Part shown: positions 42,949 to 51,489 of the stretch, piece after piece
Layout of the letters: each line of letters begins with the position of its first letter
Position numbering within the stretch: position 1 is the stretch's first letter
Origin: CAJBVG01 sp943371425
GTDB taxonomy: Bacteria > Bacteroidota > Bacteroidia > Sphingobacteriales > Sphingobacteriaceae
DNA: 64,000 nt
Direction: 5' to 3'
NCBI GenBank assembly: GCA_943371425.1
Contig: CALRUR010000008.1
Location: 1-64,000 of the forward strand
Program-made: the position numbers and the translations under genes
The notes under the pieces: generated by a model
The model's database searches: none
What the model saw: only the letters and a program-made list of their open reading frames with translations
Told to the model about the DNA's origin: nothing

Positions 42949-45900
42949 ATGAATATTACAGAAATTTCAATTAAACGTCCCTCGCTGATAATCGTTCTTT
43001 TTAGCGTTTTCACATTATTAGGTATTATAGGATATAAAAATCTGAGTTACGAATTAATGCCTGATTTTAATCAGCCAATTGTAGTAATAAAAACTGTATA
43101 CCCTGGGGCAGAGCCGAACGAAGTAGAAACGTCCGTTTCACGAAAAATAGAAGATGCATTATCGAACCTAGAAGGTGTAGACTATATGGTTACAAAATCT
43201 CTACCAAATGCATCCATTATTATTGCAAATCTAAAATATGGCACTGATTTAGATAAAACAATGCAAGATGCACAACGATATATTGATAACATCAGAAAAG
43301 ATTTACCGCAAGAGATCTTAAGTCCGGTAATGAGTAAAGTATCGCCAAATGATTTACCAATTATGTCGATAAGCGCTACAAGTGATATAGCTGGCATTGA
43401 CTTTTATCAAAAAATGAAAGATGAGTATCTGCCACAGATTCAACAAATAAAAGGTGTAGCAGAGATCACGATTTTAGGAGGTGAAGAAAGAGAAATTCAA
43501 GTTAAAATAAATCAGGATAAACTGAAACTTTATAAAATTTCGATGCTGCAAGTTGTTGAAGCAATTAATCGCTCAGGATTAGATTTGCCAGCTGGAAAAG
43601 TTCAAACCGAAAAAGAAAATAATTCGGTTCGATTGATAGGGAAATATATAACATTGGACGATATAAAAAACGTTCAAGTAGCGATGCCTACCATAGGCAG
43701 TCCGGTTTATGTAAAAGATATTGCAAGTGTTATTGATGGCATTAAAGAAACAACTTCTATAAGTCGTTATAACGGGAAAAACGGAATTGGTCTTTTATTG
43801 AAAAAACAAGGCGATGCAAACGCTGTTGATGTTTCAAAATTAGTGCGTTCAACTTTCAAAACAATAGAACTAGAAAATGTAAGTTCTGGTGTTGAATTTA
43901 TTATTGCAGATGACAGCACCGACAATACTATAGCAGCTGTGAATTCTGTTGTTTTTGACTTGATATTAGCCGTGATTTTGGTTTCATTGGTGATGCTTTT
44001 ATTTTTAAGAAGTTTTAGAAATTCGTTAATTGTTATTGTTGCTATTCCTACATCTTTAGTTACGGCTTTTGCAGTAATGTGGCTTTTAGGTTATACGCTT
44101 AACCTAATGACCTTGCTGGCAATGTCATTAATCATTGGCATCTTAGTGGATGATGCCGTTGTAGTATTAGAAAATATACAGAAGCATTTAGACAGAGGAA
44201 AAGATAAACGAACTGCTTCTATGGATGGCAGAATGGAAATTGGATTTGCAGCACTGTCTATTACATTGGTTGACGTTGTAGTGTTTTTACCAATTTTATT
44301 TTTGCAGGTTTTTGTTGCAGATATGCTCAAGCAGTTTTCGGTTGTAGTGGTAACATCAACATTAACAAGTTTATTGGTTGGCTTTACACTTACACCATGG
44401 TTGGCCTCTCGTATAGGGAAGAAAGAAGATTTACAACCTACCACAGTTTTCAACCGTTTCTTGCTTTGGTTCGAACATCAATTAGAAGATTTTACCAATT
44501 GGTATGCCAGAAAATTAGAATGGGTATTAAACCATAAATTAATATTCACAGGCATTGTTTTGTTGCTCTTTGTTATGACTTTAGGTATAATGAAACAAGG
44601 TATTATCGGAAAAGAATTAATTTCTACAGGTGATCAAGGGAAATTTAGATTGGCATTAGAATTCGATAAAGTTACATCCATTTATAAAAACAATTTAATT
44701 ACTAAAGAGATTGAAGATTATATTATAAAACAACCCGAAGTAGCTACAATATTCAGCAACATAGGAGGACCAAGCACGGGCATAGGGAGCCTCGGCGTGG
44801 GGGCCGCAAATAAATCTGAATTTACCATACAATTAAAATCTGATAAAGAAATCATGAACGTGTCGACCGAAACATTTATGAAAAAACTTAGAGAAGATTT
44901 AAAATTAAAATTCCCAGGTATAAATTACTCTATGGCTGCATTAGGTTTAATACCGCGTTCGGCACCGATAGAAATTACATTGAGTGGCAGCGATTTAAAC
45001 TTAGTGATGCAAACTGGTAATGAACTAAAATCGATAGTTGAAAAAATACCTGGTGCAGATAACGTTCGTTTATCAGTTGAAGCAGGTAGCACCGAATACA
45101 AAATAGTACCAAACAAAGACAAAATGCAGCGATTAGGTCTCGCAACAGCTTATGTAGGATTAAACCTTAGAACAGCCTTAACTGGGAATAACGATGCTAG
45201 ACTTACAGAGAATGGAATTGAGTATCCGATTAGAATTTGGCTGGATGAATTTAATCGCCGAGATTATGAGGACGTTCAACAACTTTCGATTATTAACCCA
45301 CTGGGAATATCGATAGAAGTTTCACAATTTGCCACAGTTGAACAAGATAATTCACCTTCATTATTAGAGCGTAAAGATCGCCAAGCGGCTGTTACACTTA
45401 CTTCCGACGCCTTGGGTAGGCCATCTGGTACTGTGGCAGATGATGTAGTATCTTACCTATCAGAGAATCCATTGCCAAAAGGAATACAAATGACATGGGG
45501 CAGCGATATAAAAAGACAGAACGATAGTTTTGGAGCCTTGGGCTCTGTATTGATGATATCATTTCTATTAATTTACTTAATTATGGTGGCTCTATATGAT
45601 AGTTTTGTATATCCTTTTGTAGTTTTATTTTCTATACCAGTTGCAGCAATCGGAGCATTTTTTGCATTGAACTTATCACTAAGCAATTTAAGTTTATTCG
45701 CTTTATTGGGTTTAATTATGCTAATGGGATTGGTAGTGAAAAATGCAATTCTAATAGTAGATTTTACCAATCAATTAAAATCTGAAGGTGTATATTTTAA
45801 AGAAGCTTTAATTACTGCAGGTAAAAGTCGTATGCGACCAATTTTAATGACGACGCTTTCAATGATTGTTGGGATGCTTCCAATTGCATTGGCTTCTGGA

Positions 45901-46041
45901 ACAGCATCAGAATGGAAGAATGGCCTTGCTTGGGTAATCATCGGTGGACTTCTTTCTTCTCTAATTTTAACTGTTTTTTTAGTCCCAATGGTTTACTACC
46001 TAGTTGATACTGCTAAAGAAAAAATGAATTTTAAAAAATGA
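42949..46041 (+). CDS. RND efflux pump, AcrB/HAE1 type
   Basis: This 1030-residue inner-membrane pump has 12 predicted helices and two large periplasmic loops, the standard AcrB layout and length. The opening NITEISIKRPSLIIVLFSVFTLLGIIGY and YPGAEPNEVETSVSRKIEDAL are family signatures. The proton-relay residues are present: D401-D402 (GILVDDAVVVLENI) in helix 4 and K931 (VVKNAILIVDF) in helix 10. It is the last gene of the TetR-lipoprotein-cupin-TolC-adaptor-pump operon and exports hydrophobic or drug-like compounds using the proton gradient; the substrate is unknown. Confidence 0.95.
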   Translation: MNITEISIKRPSLIIVLFSVFTLLGIIGYKNLSYELMPDFNQPIVVIKTVYPGAEPNEVETSVSRKIEDALSNLEGVDYMVTKSLPNASIIIANLKYGTDLDKTMQDAQRYIDNIRKDLPQEILSPVMSKVSPNDLPIMSISATSDIAGIDFYQKMKDEYLPQIQQIKGVAEITILGGEEREIQVKINQDKLKLYKISMLQVVEAINRSGLDLPAGKVQTEKENNSVRLIGKYITLDDIKNVQVAMPTIGSPVYVKDIASVIDGIKETTSISRYNGKNGIGLLLKKQGDANAVDVSKLVRSTFKTIELENVSSGVEFIIADDSTDNTIAAVNSVVFDLILAVILVSLVMLLFLRSFRNSLIVIVAIPTSLVTAFAVMWLLGYTLNLMTLLAMSLIIGILVDDAVVVLENIQKHLDRGKDKRTASMDGRMEIGFAALSITLVDVVVFLPILFLQVFVADMLKQFSVVVVTSTLTSLLVGFTLTPWLASRIGKKEDLQPTTVFNRFLLWFEHQLEDFTNWYARKLEWVLNHKLIFTGIVLLLFVMTLGIMKQGIIGKELISTGDQGKFRLALEFDKVTSIYKNNLITKEIEDYIIKQPEVATIFSNIGGPSTGIGSLGVGAANKSEFTIQLKSDKEIMNVSTETFMKKLREDLKLKFPGINYSMAALGLIPRSAPIEITLSGSDLNLVMQTGNELKSIVEKIPGADNVRLSVEAGSTEYKIVPNKDKMQRLGLATAYVGLNLRTALTGNNDARLTENGIEYPIRIWLDEFNRRDYEDVQQLSIINPLGISIEVSQFATVEQDNSPSLLERKDRQAAVTLTSDALGRPSGTVADDVVSYLSENPLPKGIQMTWGSDIKRQNDSFGALGSVLMISFLLIYLIMVALYDSFVYPFVVLFSIPVAAIGAFFALNLSLSNLSLFALLGLIMLMGLVVKNAILIVDFTNQLKSEGVYFKEALITAGKSRMRPILMTTLSMIVGMLPIALASGTASEWKNGLAWVIIGGLLSSLILTVFLVPMVYYLVDTAKEKMNFKK

Positions 46042-46110
46042 GTAAATGAGTAAATATGCAAATGCGTAAATGAATTGCACCCTATTTGCACATTTTCTTA
46101 TTTGCACATT
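46040..46110. repeat. TGCAAATG word hairpin after the RND gene
   Basis: Left words (GTAAATATGCAAATGCGTAAATG) and right words (TATTTGCACATTTTC, repeated twice) are near-complements. It shares vocabulary and order with 38989-39047, including the ATGAAT-x-GCACCC centre, so the two sites are copies of one element. It probably terminates the efflux operon. Confidence 0.8.
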
Positions 46111-46177
46111 TTCTACTTTTTCCTACAAAAATTGTTAAATTCGCTGCTTCTCAATAAATCAATAAAATCAACAAGAA

Positions 46178-48445
46178 ATGGCATTTGATATAGACATGAT
46201 TAAAAAGGTTTACGACAACCTTGATTCTAAAGTAAGCGCAGCTAGAACAGTCGTTAACAGACCCTTAACTCTTACAGAAAAGATTTTATACGCCCATTTA
46301 TGGGATGGAAAAGCAAGCACTGCTTTTGAAAGAGGTAAATCATACGTAGATTTCGCCCCAGATAGAGTGGCAATGCAAGATGCTACTGCTCAAATGGCTT
46401 TATTGCAATTTATGCAAGCAGGTCGTCCGCAAGTAGCAGTACCCTCAACTGTACATTGCGACCATTTAATACAAGCAAAAGAAGGTGCCGACAAAGATTT
46501 GGCAACTGCAAATACTCAAAATAAAGAAGTTTACGATTTTTTAGCATCTGTATCTAACAAATACGGAATTGGTTTCTGGAAACCAGGTGCTGGAATTATA
46601 CATCAAGTGGTTTTAGAGAACTATGCTTTTCCGGGGGGAATGATGATTGGTACCGACTCACATACTGTAAATGCAGGTGGTTTGGGAATGGTTGCCATTG
46701 GTGTGGGTGGAGCTGATGCTTGCGATGTAATGGCAGGACTAGCTTGGGAGCTTAAATTCCCGAAATTAATTGGCGTGAAGTTAACTGGTAAATTATCGGG
46801 TTGGACTTCTGCAAAAGACGTGATTTTAAAAGTTGCAGGAATACTTACCGTAAAAGGTGGTACAGGAGCAATTGTAGAATATTTTGGTGAGGGTGCAAAC
46901 TCTTTATCGTGTACTGGTAAAGGTACCATTTGTAACATGGGTGCAGAAATTGGAGCTACCACTTCTATTTTCGGATACGATGTAAAGATGGCCGATTACC
47001 TAAGAGGAACAGGCAGAGCAGATGTAGCAGAATTAGCAGATAAAGTAGCTGCACATTTAACTGGCGACGATGAAGTATATGCTAACCCTGAAAAATATTT
47101 CGACCAAGTAATTGAAATTAATTTATCGGAATTAGAACCACATATTAACGGTCCGTTTACTCCTGATTTGGCTTGGCCATTATCTAAGTTTGCAGCCGCT
47201 GTTAAAGAATCAGGATGGCCAGCAAAATTAGAAGTTGGTTTAATAGGATCGTGTACAAACTCATCTTATGAGGATATTACAAGAGCCGCTTCTATTGCCC
47301 AACAAGCAGTTGATAAAAATTTGGTAGCAAAGTCGGAGTTTACCATTACTCCAGGTTCTGAACAAGTAAGATATACTGTTGATAGAGATGGATATTTAAA
47401 AATATTCGAGAACATGGGCGGCGTAGTATTAGCTAATGCATGCGGACCATGTATTGGACAGTGGGCACGCCACGGAGCAGAGAAACAAGAGAAGAATTCG
47501 ATCATCACTTCTTTCAATAGAAACTTTGCGAAACGTGCAGATGGTAACCCAAATACACACTCATTTGTAGCTTCACCAGAAATTGTAACAGCTATGGCTA
47601 TTGCGGGCGATTTAACATTTAACCCAATAACCGATACTTTAACAAATAGTAAAGGCGAGCAAGTGAAACTCGACGAACCAAAAGGTATTGAATTGCCAAT
47701 TAAAGGTTTTGCGGTGGAAGATGCAGGATACCAAGCTCCGGCAGAAGATGGAACTAAAGTTCAAGTATTAGTTGCCGAAACTTCTGATCGTTTACAATTA
47801 TTAGAACCATTTAAAGCTTGGGAAGGTTCAGATATTAAAGGCTTGAAATTATTGATAAAAGCAAAAGGTAAATGTACAACCGACCATATTTCGATGGCTG
47901 GACCATGGTTAAAATTCCGTGGTCATTTAGATAATATTTCGAACAATATGTTAATTGGTGCCATCAACTTCTTCAATGAAAAAGCTGATTCGGTAAAAAA
48001 TCAATTAACTGGAGAATACGGTGCAGTACCAGCAACACAAAGAGCATACAAAGCAGCAGGCATTGGATCTATTGTGGTTGGCGACGAAAACTATGGTGAA
48101 GGATCATCGCGCGAGCATGCTGCCATGGAACCTCGTCATTTAGGCGTACGTGCTATTTTAGTAAAATCGTTTGCACGTATACACGAAACGAATTTGAAAA
48201 AACAAGGTATGCTTGCCCTAACCTTTGCAAACAATGCCGATTACGATAAAATACAAGAAAACGATACCATCGATATTGTGGGTTTAACCAGATTCGCTGC
48301 TAACATTCCGTTAACAGTGGTTTTAAACCATGCAGATGGTAGCAAAGATGAAATTAGCGTAAACCATACCTACAACGACCAACAAATTGAGTGGTTTAAA
48401 GCAGGTGGAGCGTTGAATATTATTCGCGCTTCTGTGAGTCATTAG
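46178..48445 (+). CDS. acn: Aconitate hydratase
   Basis: This 755-residue cytosolic enzyme interconverts citrate and isocitrate in the TCA cycle through a [4Fe-4S] cluster. The cluster cysteines are C359 (GSCTNSSYED), C422 and C425 (ACGPCIGQW), with the same 63- and 3-residue spacing as mitochondrial aconitase. Other signatures are GTDSHTVNAGGLGM, NRNFAKRADGNP and YGEGSSREHAAMEPRHLG. Length and motifs fit the mitochondrial-type class rather than AcnB. It stands alone, with a possible -7 element TAAATTCG at 46136-46143. Confidence 0.97.
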   Translation: MAFDIDMIKKVYDNLDSKVSAARTVVNRPLTLTEKILYAHLWDGKASTAFERGKSYVDFAPDRVAMQDATAQMALLQFMQAGRPQVAVPSTVHCDHLIQAKEGADKDLATANTQNKEVYDFLASVSNKYGIGFWKPGAGIIHQVVLENYAFPGGMMIGTDSHTVNAGGLGMVAIGVGGADACDVMAGLAWELKFPKLIGVKLTGKLSGWTSAKDVILKVAGILTVKGGTGAIVEYFGEGANSLSCTGKGTICNMGAEIGATTSIFGYDVKMADYLRGTGRADVAELADKVAAHLTGDDEVYANPEKYFDQVIEINLSELEPHINGPFTPDLAWPLSKFAAAVKESGWPAKLEVGLIGSCTNSSYEDITRAASIAQQAVDKNLVAKSEFTITPGSEQVRYTVDRDGYLKIFENMGGVVLANACGPCIGQWARHGAEKQEKNSIITSFNRNFAKRADGNPNTHSFVASPEIVTAMAIAGDLTFNPITDTLTNSKGEQVKLDEPKGIELPIKGFAVEDAGYQAPAEDGTKVQVLVAETSDRLQLLEPFKAWEGSDIKGLKLLIKAKGKCTTDHISMAGPWLKFRGHLDNISNNMLIGAINFFNEKADSVKNQLTGEYGAVPATQRAYKAAGIGSIVVGDENYGEGSSREHAAMEPRHLGVRAILVKSFARIHETNLKKQGMLALTFANNADYDKIQENDTIDIVGLTRFAANIPLTVVLNHADGSKDEISVNHTYNDQQIEWFKAGGALNIIRASVSH

Positions 48446-48524
48446 TATCGAGTATAGAGTATCGGGTATCGAGTATAGGCAACATATAGCCTTACCCGAT
48501 ACTCGATACCCACTACCCAATACA
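48444..48524. repeat. GTATCGAGTAT word hairpin
   Basis: The arms GAGTATCGGGTA (48457-48468) and TACCCGATACTC (48493-48504) pair perfectly over 12 bases. The flanks and loop are further copies of the same words. It starts at the aconitase stop codon and ends before rlmH, so it may terminate the aconitase transcript. Confidence 0.8.
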
Positions 48525-48540
48525 TATAATTCCCAATTCA

Positions 48541-49014
48541 ATGAGACTCACACTCCTATGCATCAGCAAAACCACCGAGAAGTACCTACTCGAGGGGATG
48601 GCTATATATGAGAATAGGTTGCAACATTATTGCAAGTTTCAGCGGATTGAAATTCCAGATTTAAAGAATAGCAAGAATTTGAGTTTCGATCAACAAAAAC
48701 AGAAAGAAGCGGAATTGATTTTAGCAAAAATTTCCAATACAGATTTTGTGGTGTTATTGGATGAAAACGGGAAAGAATTTTCTTCCGTTCAATTTAGTAA
48801 TGAACTAAATAAATGGATGAACCAAAGCATTACCAGTGTGGTGTTTGTAATTGGTGGCCCCTATGGTTTCGACAAGTCTGTTTACGATAGAGCAAATCTC
48901 AAAATATCCTTATCGAGGTTAACTTTCTCGCATCAAATGGTACGCTTATTTTTTACAGAGCAGTTGTATAGGGCCTTGAGTATATTGAAAGGGGAACCTT
49001 ATCATCATAGCTAG
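48541..49014 (+). CDS. rlmH: 23S rRNA (pseudouridine1915-N3)-methyltransferase
   Basis: This 157-residue SPOUT methyltransferase methylates pseudouridine 1915 in helix 69 of 23S rRNA using S-adenosylmethionine. Signatures are YLLEGMAIYENRLQHYCKF near the start, DFVVLLDENGKEFSS, the SAM-site loop VFVIGGPYGFD, and the C-terminal LSRLTFSHQMVRLFFTEQL-YRALSILKGEPYHH. Length matches E. coli RlmH (155). It converges on the DUF5606 gene, with a hairpin between them. Confidence 0.97.
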   Translation: MRLTLLCISKTTEKYLLEGMAIYENRLQHYCKFQRIEIPDLKNSKNLSFDQQKQKEAELILAKISNTDFVVLLDENGKEFSSVQFSNELNKWMNQSITSVVFVIGGPYGFDKSVYDRANLKISLSRLTFSHQMVRLFFTEQLYRALSILKGEPYHHS

Positions 49015-49057
49015 TCTTTAGTCGTTAGTCTTTAGACCGTCTAACGACTAAAGACTA
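49012..49057. repeat. GTCTTTAG word hairpin, likely bidirectional terminator
   Basis: TAGTCTTTAGTCGTTAG (49012-49028) and CTAACGACTAAAGACTA (49041-49057) are perfect 17-base complements with a 12-base loop. The stem begins with the rlmH stop codon itself. More copies of the same words continue to 49070, just before the DUF5606 stop. It sits between converging genes. Confidence 0.88.
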
Positions 49058-49075
49058 ATGACTAGCGACTAAAAA

Positions 49076-49495
49076 TTATTCTGCATTTTCTGCACTTTCT
49101 TGCTCAGGCTTTTCATCCCACAATGGAAGCACTGATAAAATACCATACCAAGTTATAATTTTCTTAATGTCTGATGCGTACACTCTTTCTGGATCATGGT
49201 TTGGAACGATAGTGCTAAAATAATCTCTCAACACTTTTGCATCTGCTTTTGCTTCTGGAACTGCATTTGTTGCAGCAGTTTCTTTCATTTTTTCGAATAT
49301 ACTGATGAGTGTTATATCATCATCTTCACCAAATACTGTAATATCATCAAGAGTAGCTAGTTTACTGGTAGCGTTTGTTACCACTTTGTTCTTCGCTTCG
49401 TCTAAAGACTCTAATACAAAACCGGAACGGTTTTGCGCCAATGCTTTATATAATCCTGGTTTACCAGATAGAGATACAATTCCTCTTAAATTCAT
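49076..49495 (-). CDS. DUF5606 domain protein
   Basis: This 139-residue cytosolic protein matches the Bacteroidota DUF5606 family: MNLRGIVSLSGKPGLYKALAQ at the start, then FVLESLDEAKNKV, LATLDDITVFGEDDDI and VYASDIKKIITWYGIL. The N-terminal half looks like a small beta-barrel and the C-terminal part is helical with an acidic tail (EKPEQESAENAE). Its function is unknown. It lies 24 bases downstream of the cyclophilin gene in the same direction and may share its promoter. Confidence 0.88.
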   Translation of the reverse strand: MNLRGIVSLSGKPGLYKALAQNRSGFVLESLDEAKNKVVTNATSKLATLDDITVFGEDDDITLISIFEKMKETAATNAVPEAKADAKVLRDYFSTIVPNHDPERVYASDIKKIITWYGILSVLPLWDEKPEQESAENAE

Positions 49496-49519
49496 ATGTT
49501 TATATTTGGGGATGTTTAT

Positions 49520-49981
49520 TTATGCTTCAATTACTTCAATACCTAAAATTTTATCGCCTTGACGAATAGAGTCAACGATATCTACATTTTCTACAACTTT
49601 ACCAAAAACGGTATGGTTTCTGTCTAAGTGTGCAGTGTTTTCTCTGCTGTGGCAAATAAAGAATTGAGAACCGCCAGTATCTCTGCCAGCGTGCGCCATC
49701 GATAAAACTCCACGATCGTGGTATTGGTTATCACCATCTAATTCGCATTTAATATGGTACCCTGGTCCGCCTGTACCTGCTCTAAAGGCAGTAGCTTCCG
49801 ATTTTGAAAAAGGGCAACCCGCTTGCACTACGAAATCAGGAATTACACGGTGAAAAGTTACACCATCATAAAATCCTTCTTTTGCTAATTTTGTAAAATT
49901 CTCTACAGTTCCTGGAGCATCTTTTTCGAAGAACTCCACTGTCATATCACCTTTTTCTGTTTTAATTATCGCTTTTTTCAT
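49520..49981 (-). CDS. Peptidyl-prolyl cis-trans isomerase, cyclophilin type
   Basis: This 153-residue cyclophilin catalyses proline isomerisation during protein folding. Active-site motifs are FHRVIPDFVVQAGCPF (with the catalytic arginine), MAHAGRDTGGSQFFICHS and NHTVFGKVVEN. The lack of a signal peptide places it in the cytoplasm. A clear AAGGAG Shine-Dalgarno sequence is found upstream, unusual for this window, and a TATCTTTG -7 element lies further upstream. It is smaller than many cyclophilins but complete. Confidence 0.95.
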   Translation of the reverse strand: MKKAIIKTEKGDMTVEFFEKDAPGTVENFTKLAKEGFYDGVTFHRVIPDFVVQAGCPFSKSEATAFRAGTGGPGYHIKCELDGDNQYHDRGVLSMAHAGRDTGGSQFFICHSRENTAHLDRNHTVFGKVVENVDIVDSIRQGDKILGIEVIEA

Positions 49982-50005
49982 AATTTCTCCTTTTTATAGG
50001 GGCAA

Positions 50006-50013
50006 CAAAGATA
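50006..50013 (-). promoter_or_regulatory. -7 promoter element of the cyclophilin gene
   Basis: The minus strand reads TATCTTTG, an exact match to TAnnTTTG, 25 bases before the ATG at 49981. No TTTG is at the expected -33 spacing. Confidence 0.6.
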
Positions 50014-50134
50014 ATAATATTGTACTAATGTGCTAATGTCGATCAAAATTATCGGAAGTAATAGCCAGCGTTTTGGAACGTTTATTGAAGGCATCAGCAT
50101 AAAAAATTAATACGACTTTATAAGCTTAAAAGCT

Positions 50135-50142
50135 TAAATTTG
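50135..50142 (+). promoter_or_regulatory. -7 promoter element close to the start codon at 50151
   Basis: TAAATTTG is an exact TAnnTTTG match that ends only eight bases before the ATG. If used, transcription would begin within a few bases of the start codon, giving a nearly leaderless mRNA. Confidence 0.5.
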
Positions 50143-50150
50143 GTTTGAAT

Positions 50151-51407
50151 ATGAAAAGGATTACGACAATTTTTATTTTACTTTTTTGCACACAAATTGG
50201 TTTTTCTTCGTCCATCTTAATACCCATGGACGAAAGTCAGAAAAACCATTTAAAATCGTACGGTTTAGCCTATTGGGTATTGAAGCAAGATTTATCGTTG
50301 CAATGGTTATTAAATTATAGAGGTGGAAGTTTTTTAATACCGCATGCCAATACCATTGAAACGGAATGTAGAATTAGAGGCATTTCTTATGAGGTAATTG
50401 CCGATGTACAAGCAGCCTCCATACTAAATAGTATTGCCGACCCAGAAACAAACATGGATGCGGTGAAATTAGAAAAGGCACCAAAAATTGCGGTGTACTC
50501 TCCAAAAAATAAACTTCCCTGGGACGATGCCGTAACCATGGTATTAACCTATGCCGAAATTCCGTATGATATTGTTTATGATGAAGAAGTAATTAAAGGA
50601 AATTTACCAAAGTATGATTGGTTGCATTTGCATCACGAAGATTTTACTGGGCAATACGGACGTTTTTGGGCAGCTTTTAGAAATGCCCCTTGGTATGTAA
50701 ACGATGTGAGGTTGAACGAGGAAATGGCAGCGAAGTTAGGATATAAAAAAGTATCGCAACTAAAATTAGCGGTTGCACAAAAAATAAAAGAGTTTACGGT
50801 GGGTGGTGGATTTTTATTTGCCATGTGTTCGGGAACAGATAGCTACGACATATCATTGGCATCAGCGGGCATTGATATTTGCGACCAGATGTTTGATGGC
50901 GATAGAGCCGACCCGAATGCACAAGATAAGTTGAACTATGCAAATGGTTTTGCTTTTCAGAATTATAAACTCGATATGAACCCTTATAACTATGAGTTTT
51001 CTGATATAGACAATACGCAAGGTAGAAATTTAGTGGAGGGTAACGATTATTTTAGCTTGTTTGATTTCTCTGCGAAATGGGACCCCGTACCGAGTATGCT
51101 TACTCAAAATCATGAGAAGCTAGTAAAAGGATTTATGGGACAAACTACTGCGTTCAGAAAAAAATTAATTAAGCCTGATGTATTAATTATGGGCGAAACG
51201 AGCTCGGTAAACGAAGCAAGATATATACATGGAGAAATTGGTAAAGGTACTTGGACTTTTTACGGAGGCCACGACCCTGAGGATTACCAACATTTGGTAA
51301 ATGATCCGGCAACTGATTTGAACTTGCATCCAAATTCACCTGGTTATCGTCTTATACTAAATAACGTTTTGTTTCCGGCTGCAAAAAAGAAGAAACAAAA
51401 AACGTAG
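50151..51407 (+). CDS. Secreted protein often annotated as asparagine synthetase B
   Basis: This 418-residue exported protein starts at the ATG at 50151 (MKRITTIFILLFCTQIGFSS); the TTG two codons earlier is not preferred. The opening SILIPMDESQKNHLKSYGLAYWVL is diagnostic of a Bacteroidota family that databases commonly call asparagine synthetase B. The name looks wrong: there is no N-terminal nucleophile cysteine and no ATP-pyrophosphatase domain, and the protein is exported. The alpha/beta pattern (KIAVYSPKNKLPWDDAV, YDWLHLHHEDF) and C226 in GGGFLFAMCSGTDS resemble a class I glutamine-amidotransferase-like fold. The true function is unknown. Confidence 0.82.
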   Translation: MKRITTIFILLFCTQIGFSSSILIPMDESQKNHLKSYGLAYWVLKQDLSLQWLLNYRGGSFLIPHANTIETECRIRGISYEVIADVQAASILNSIADPETNMDAVKLEKAPKIAVYSPKNKLPWDDAVTMVLTYAEIPYDIVYDEEVIKGNLPKYDWLHLHHEDFTGQYGRFWAAFRNAPWYVNDVRLNEEMAAKLGYKKVSQLKLAVAQKIKEFTVGGGFLFAMCSGTDSYDISLASAGIDICDQMFDGDRADPNAQDKLNYANGFAFQNYKLDMNPYNYEFSDIDNTQGRNLVEGNDYFSLFDFSAKWDPVPSMLTQNHEKLVKGFMGQTTAFRKKLIKPDVLIMGETSSVNEARYIHGEIGKGTWTFYGGHDPEDYQHLVNDPATDLNLHPNSPGYRLILNNVLFPAAKKKKQKT

Positions 51408-51409
51408 GT

Positions 51410-51466
51410 AGTGTGATAGTATGCTAGTGAGATAGTATGCTAGTGTGCTAGTGTGCTAATTGAGAA
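51410..51466. repeat. GTGATAGTATGCTAGT word repeat, copy 2
   Basis: Words built on GATAGTATGCTAGTG and GTGCTAGT are repeated about four times after the gene ending at 51407. Bases 51410-51429 are identical to 24855-24874, 26.5 kb away. Confidence 0.75.
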
Positions 51467-51489
51467 AAATAAACTAAAACTAAATATAT

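Noticed and set aside
50151..51407. Functional asparagine synthetase B
   Set aside because: The protein has a signal peptide, no N-terminal catalytic cysteine and no ATP-pyrophosphatase motif.
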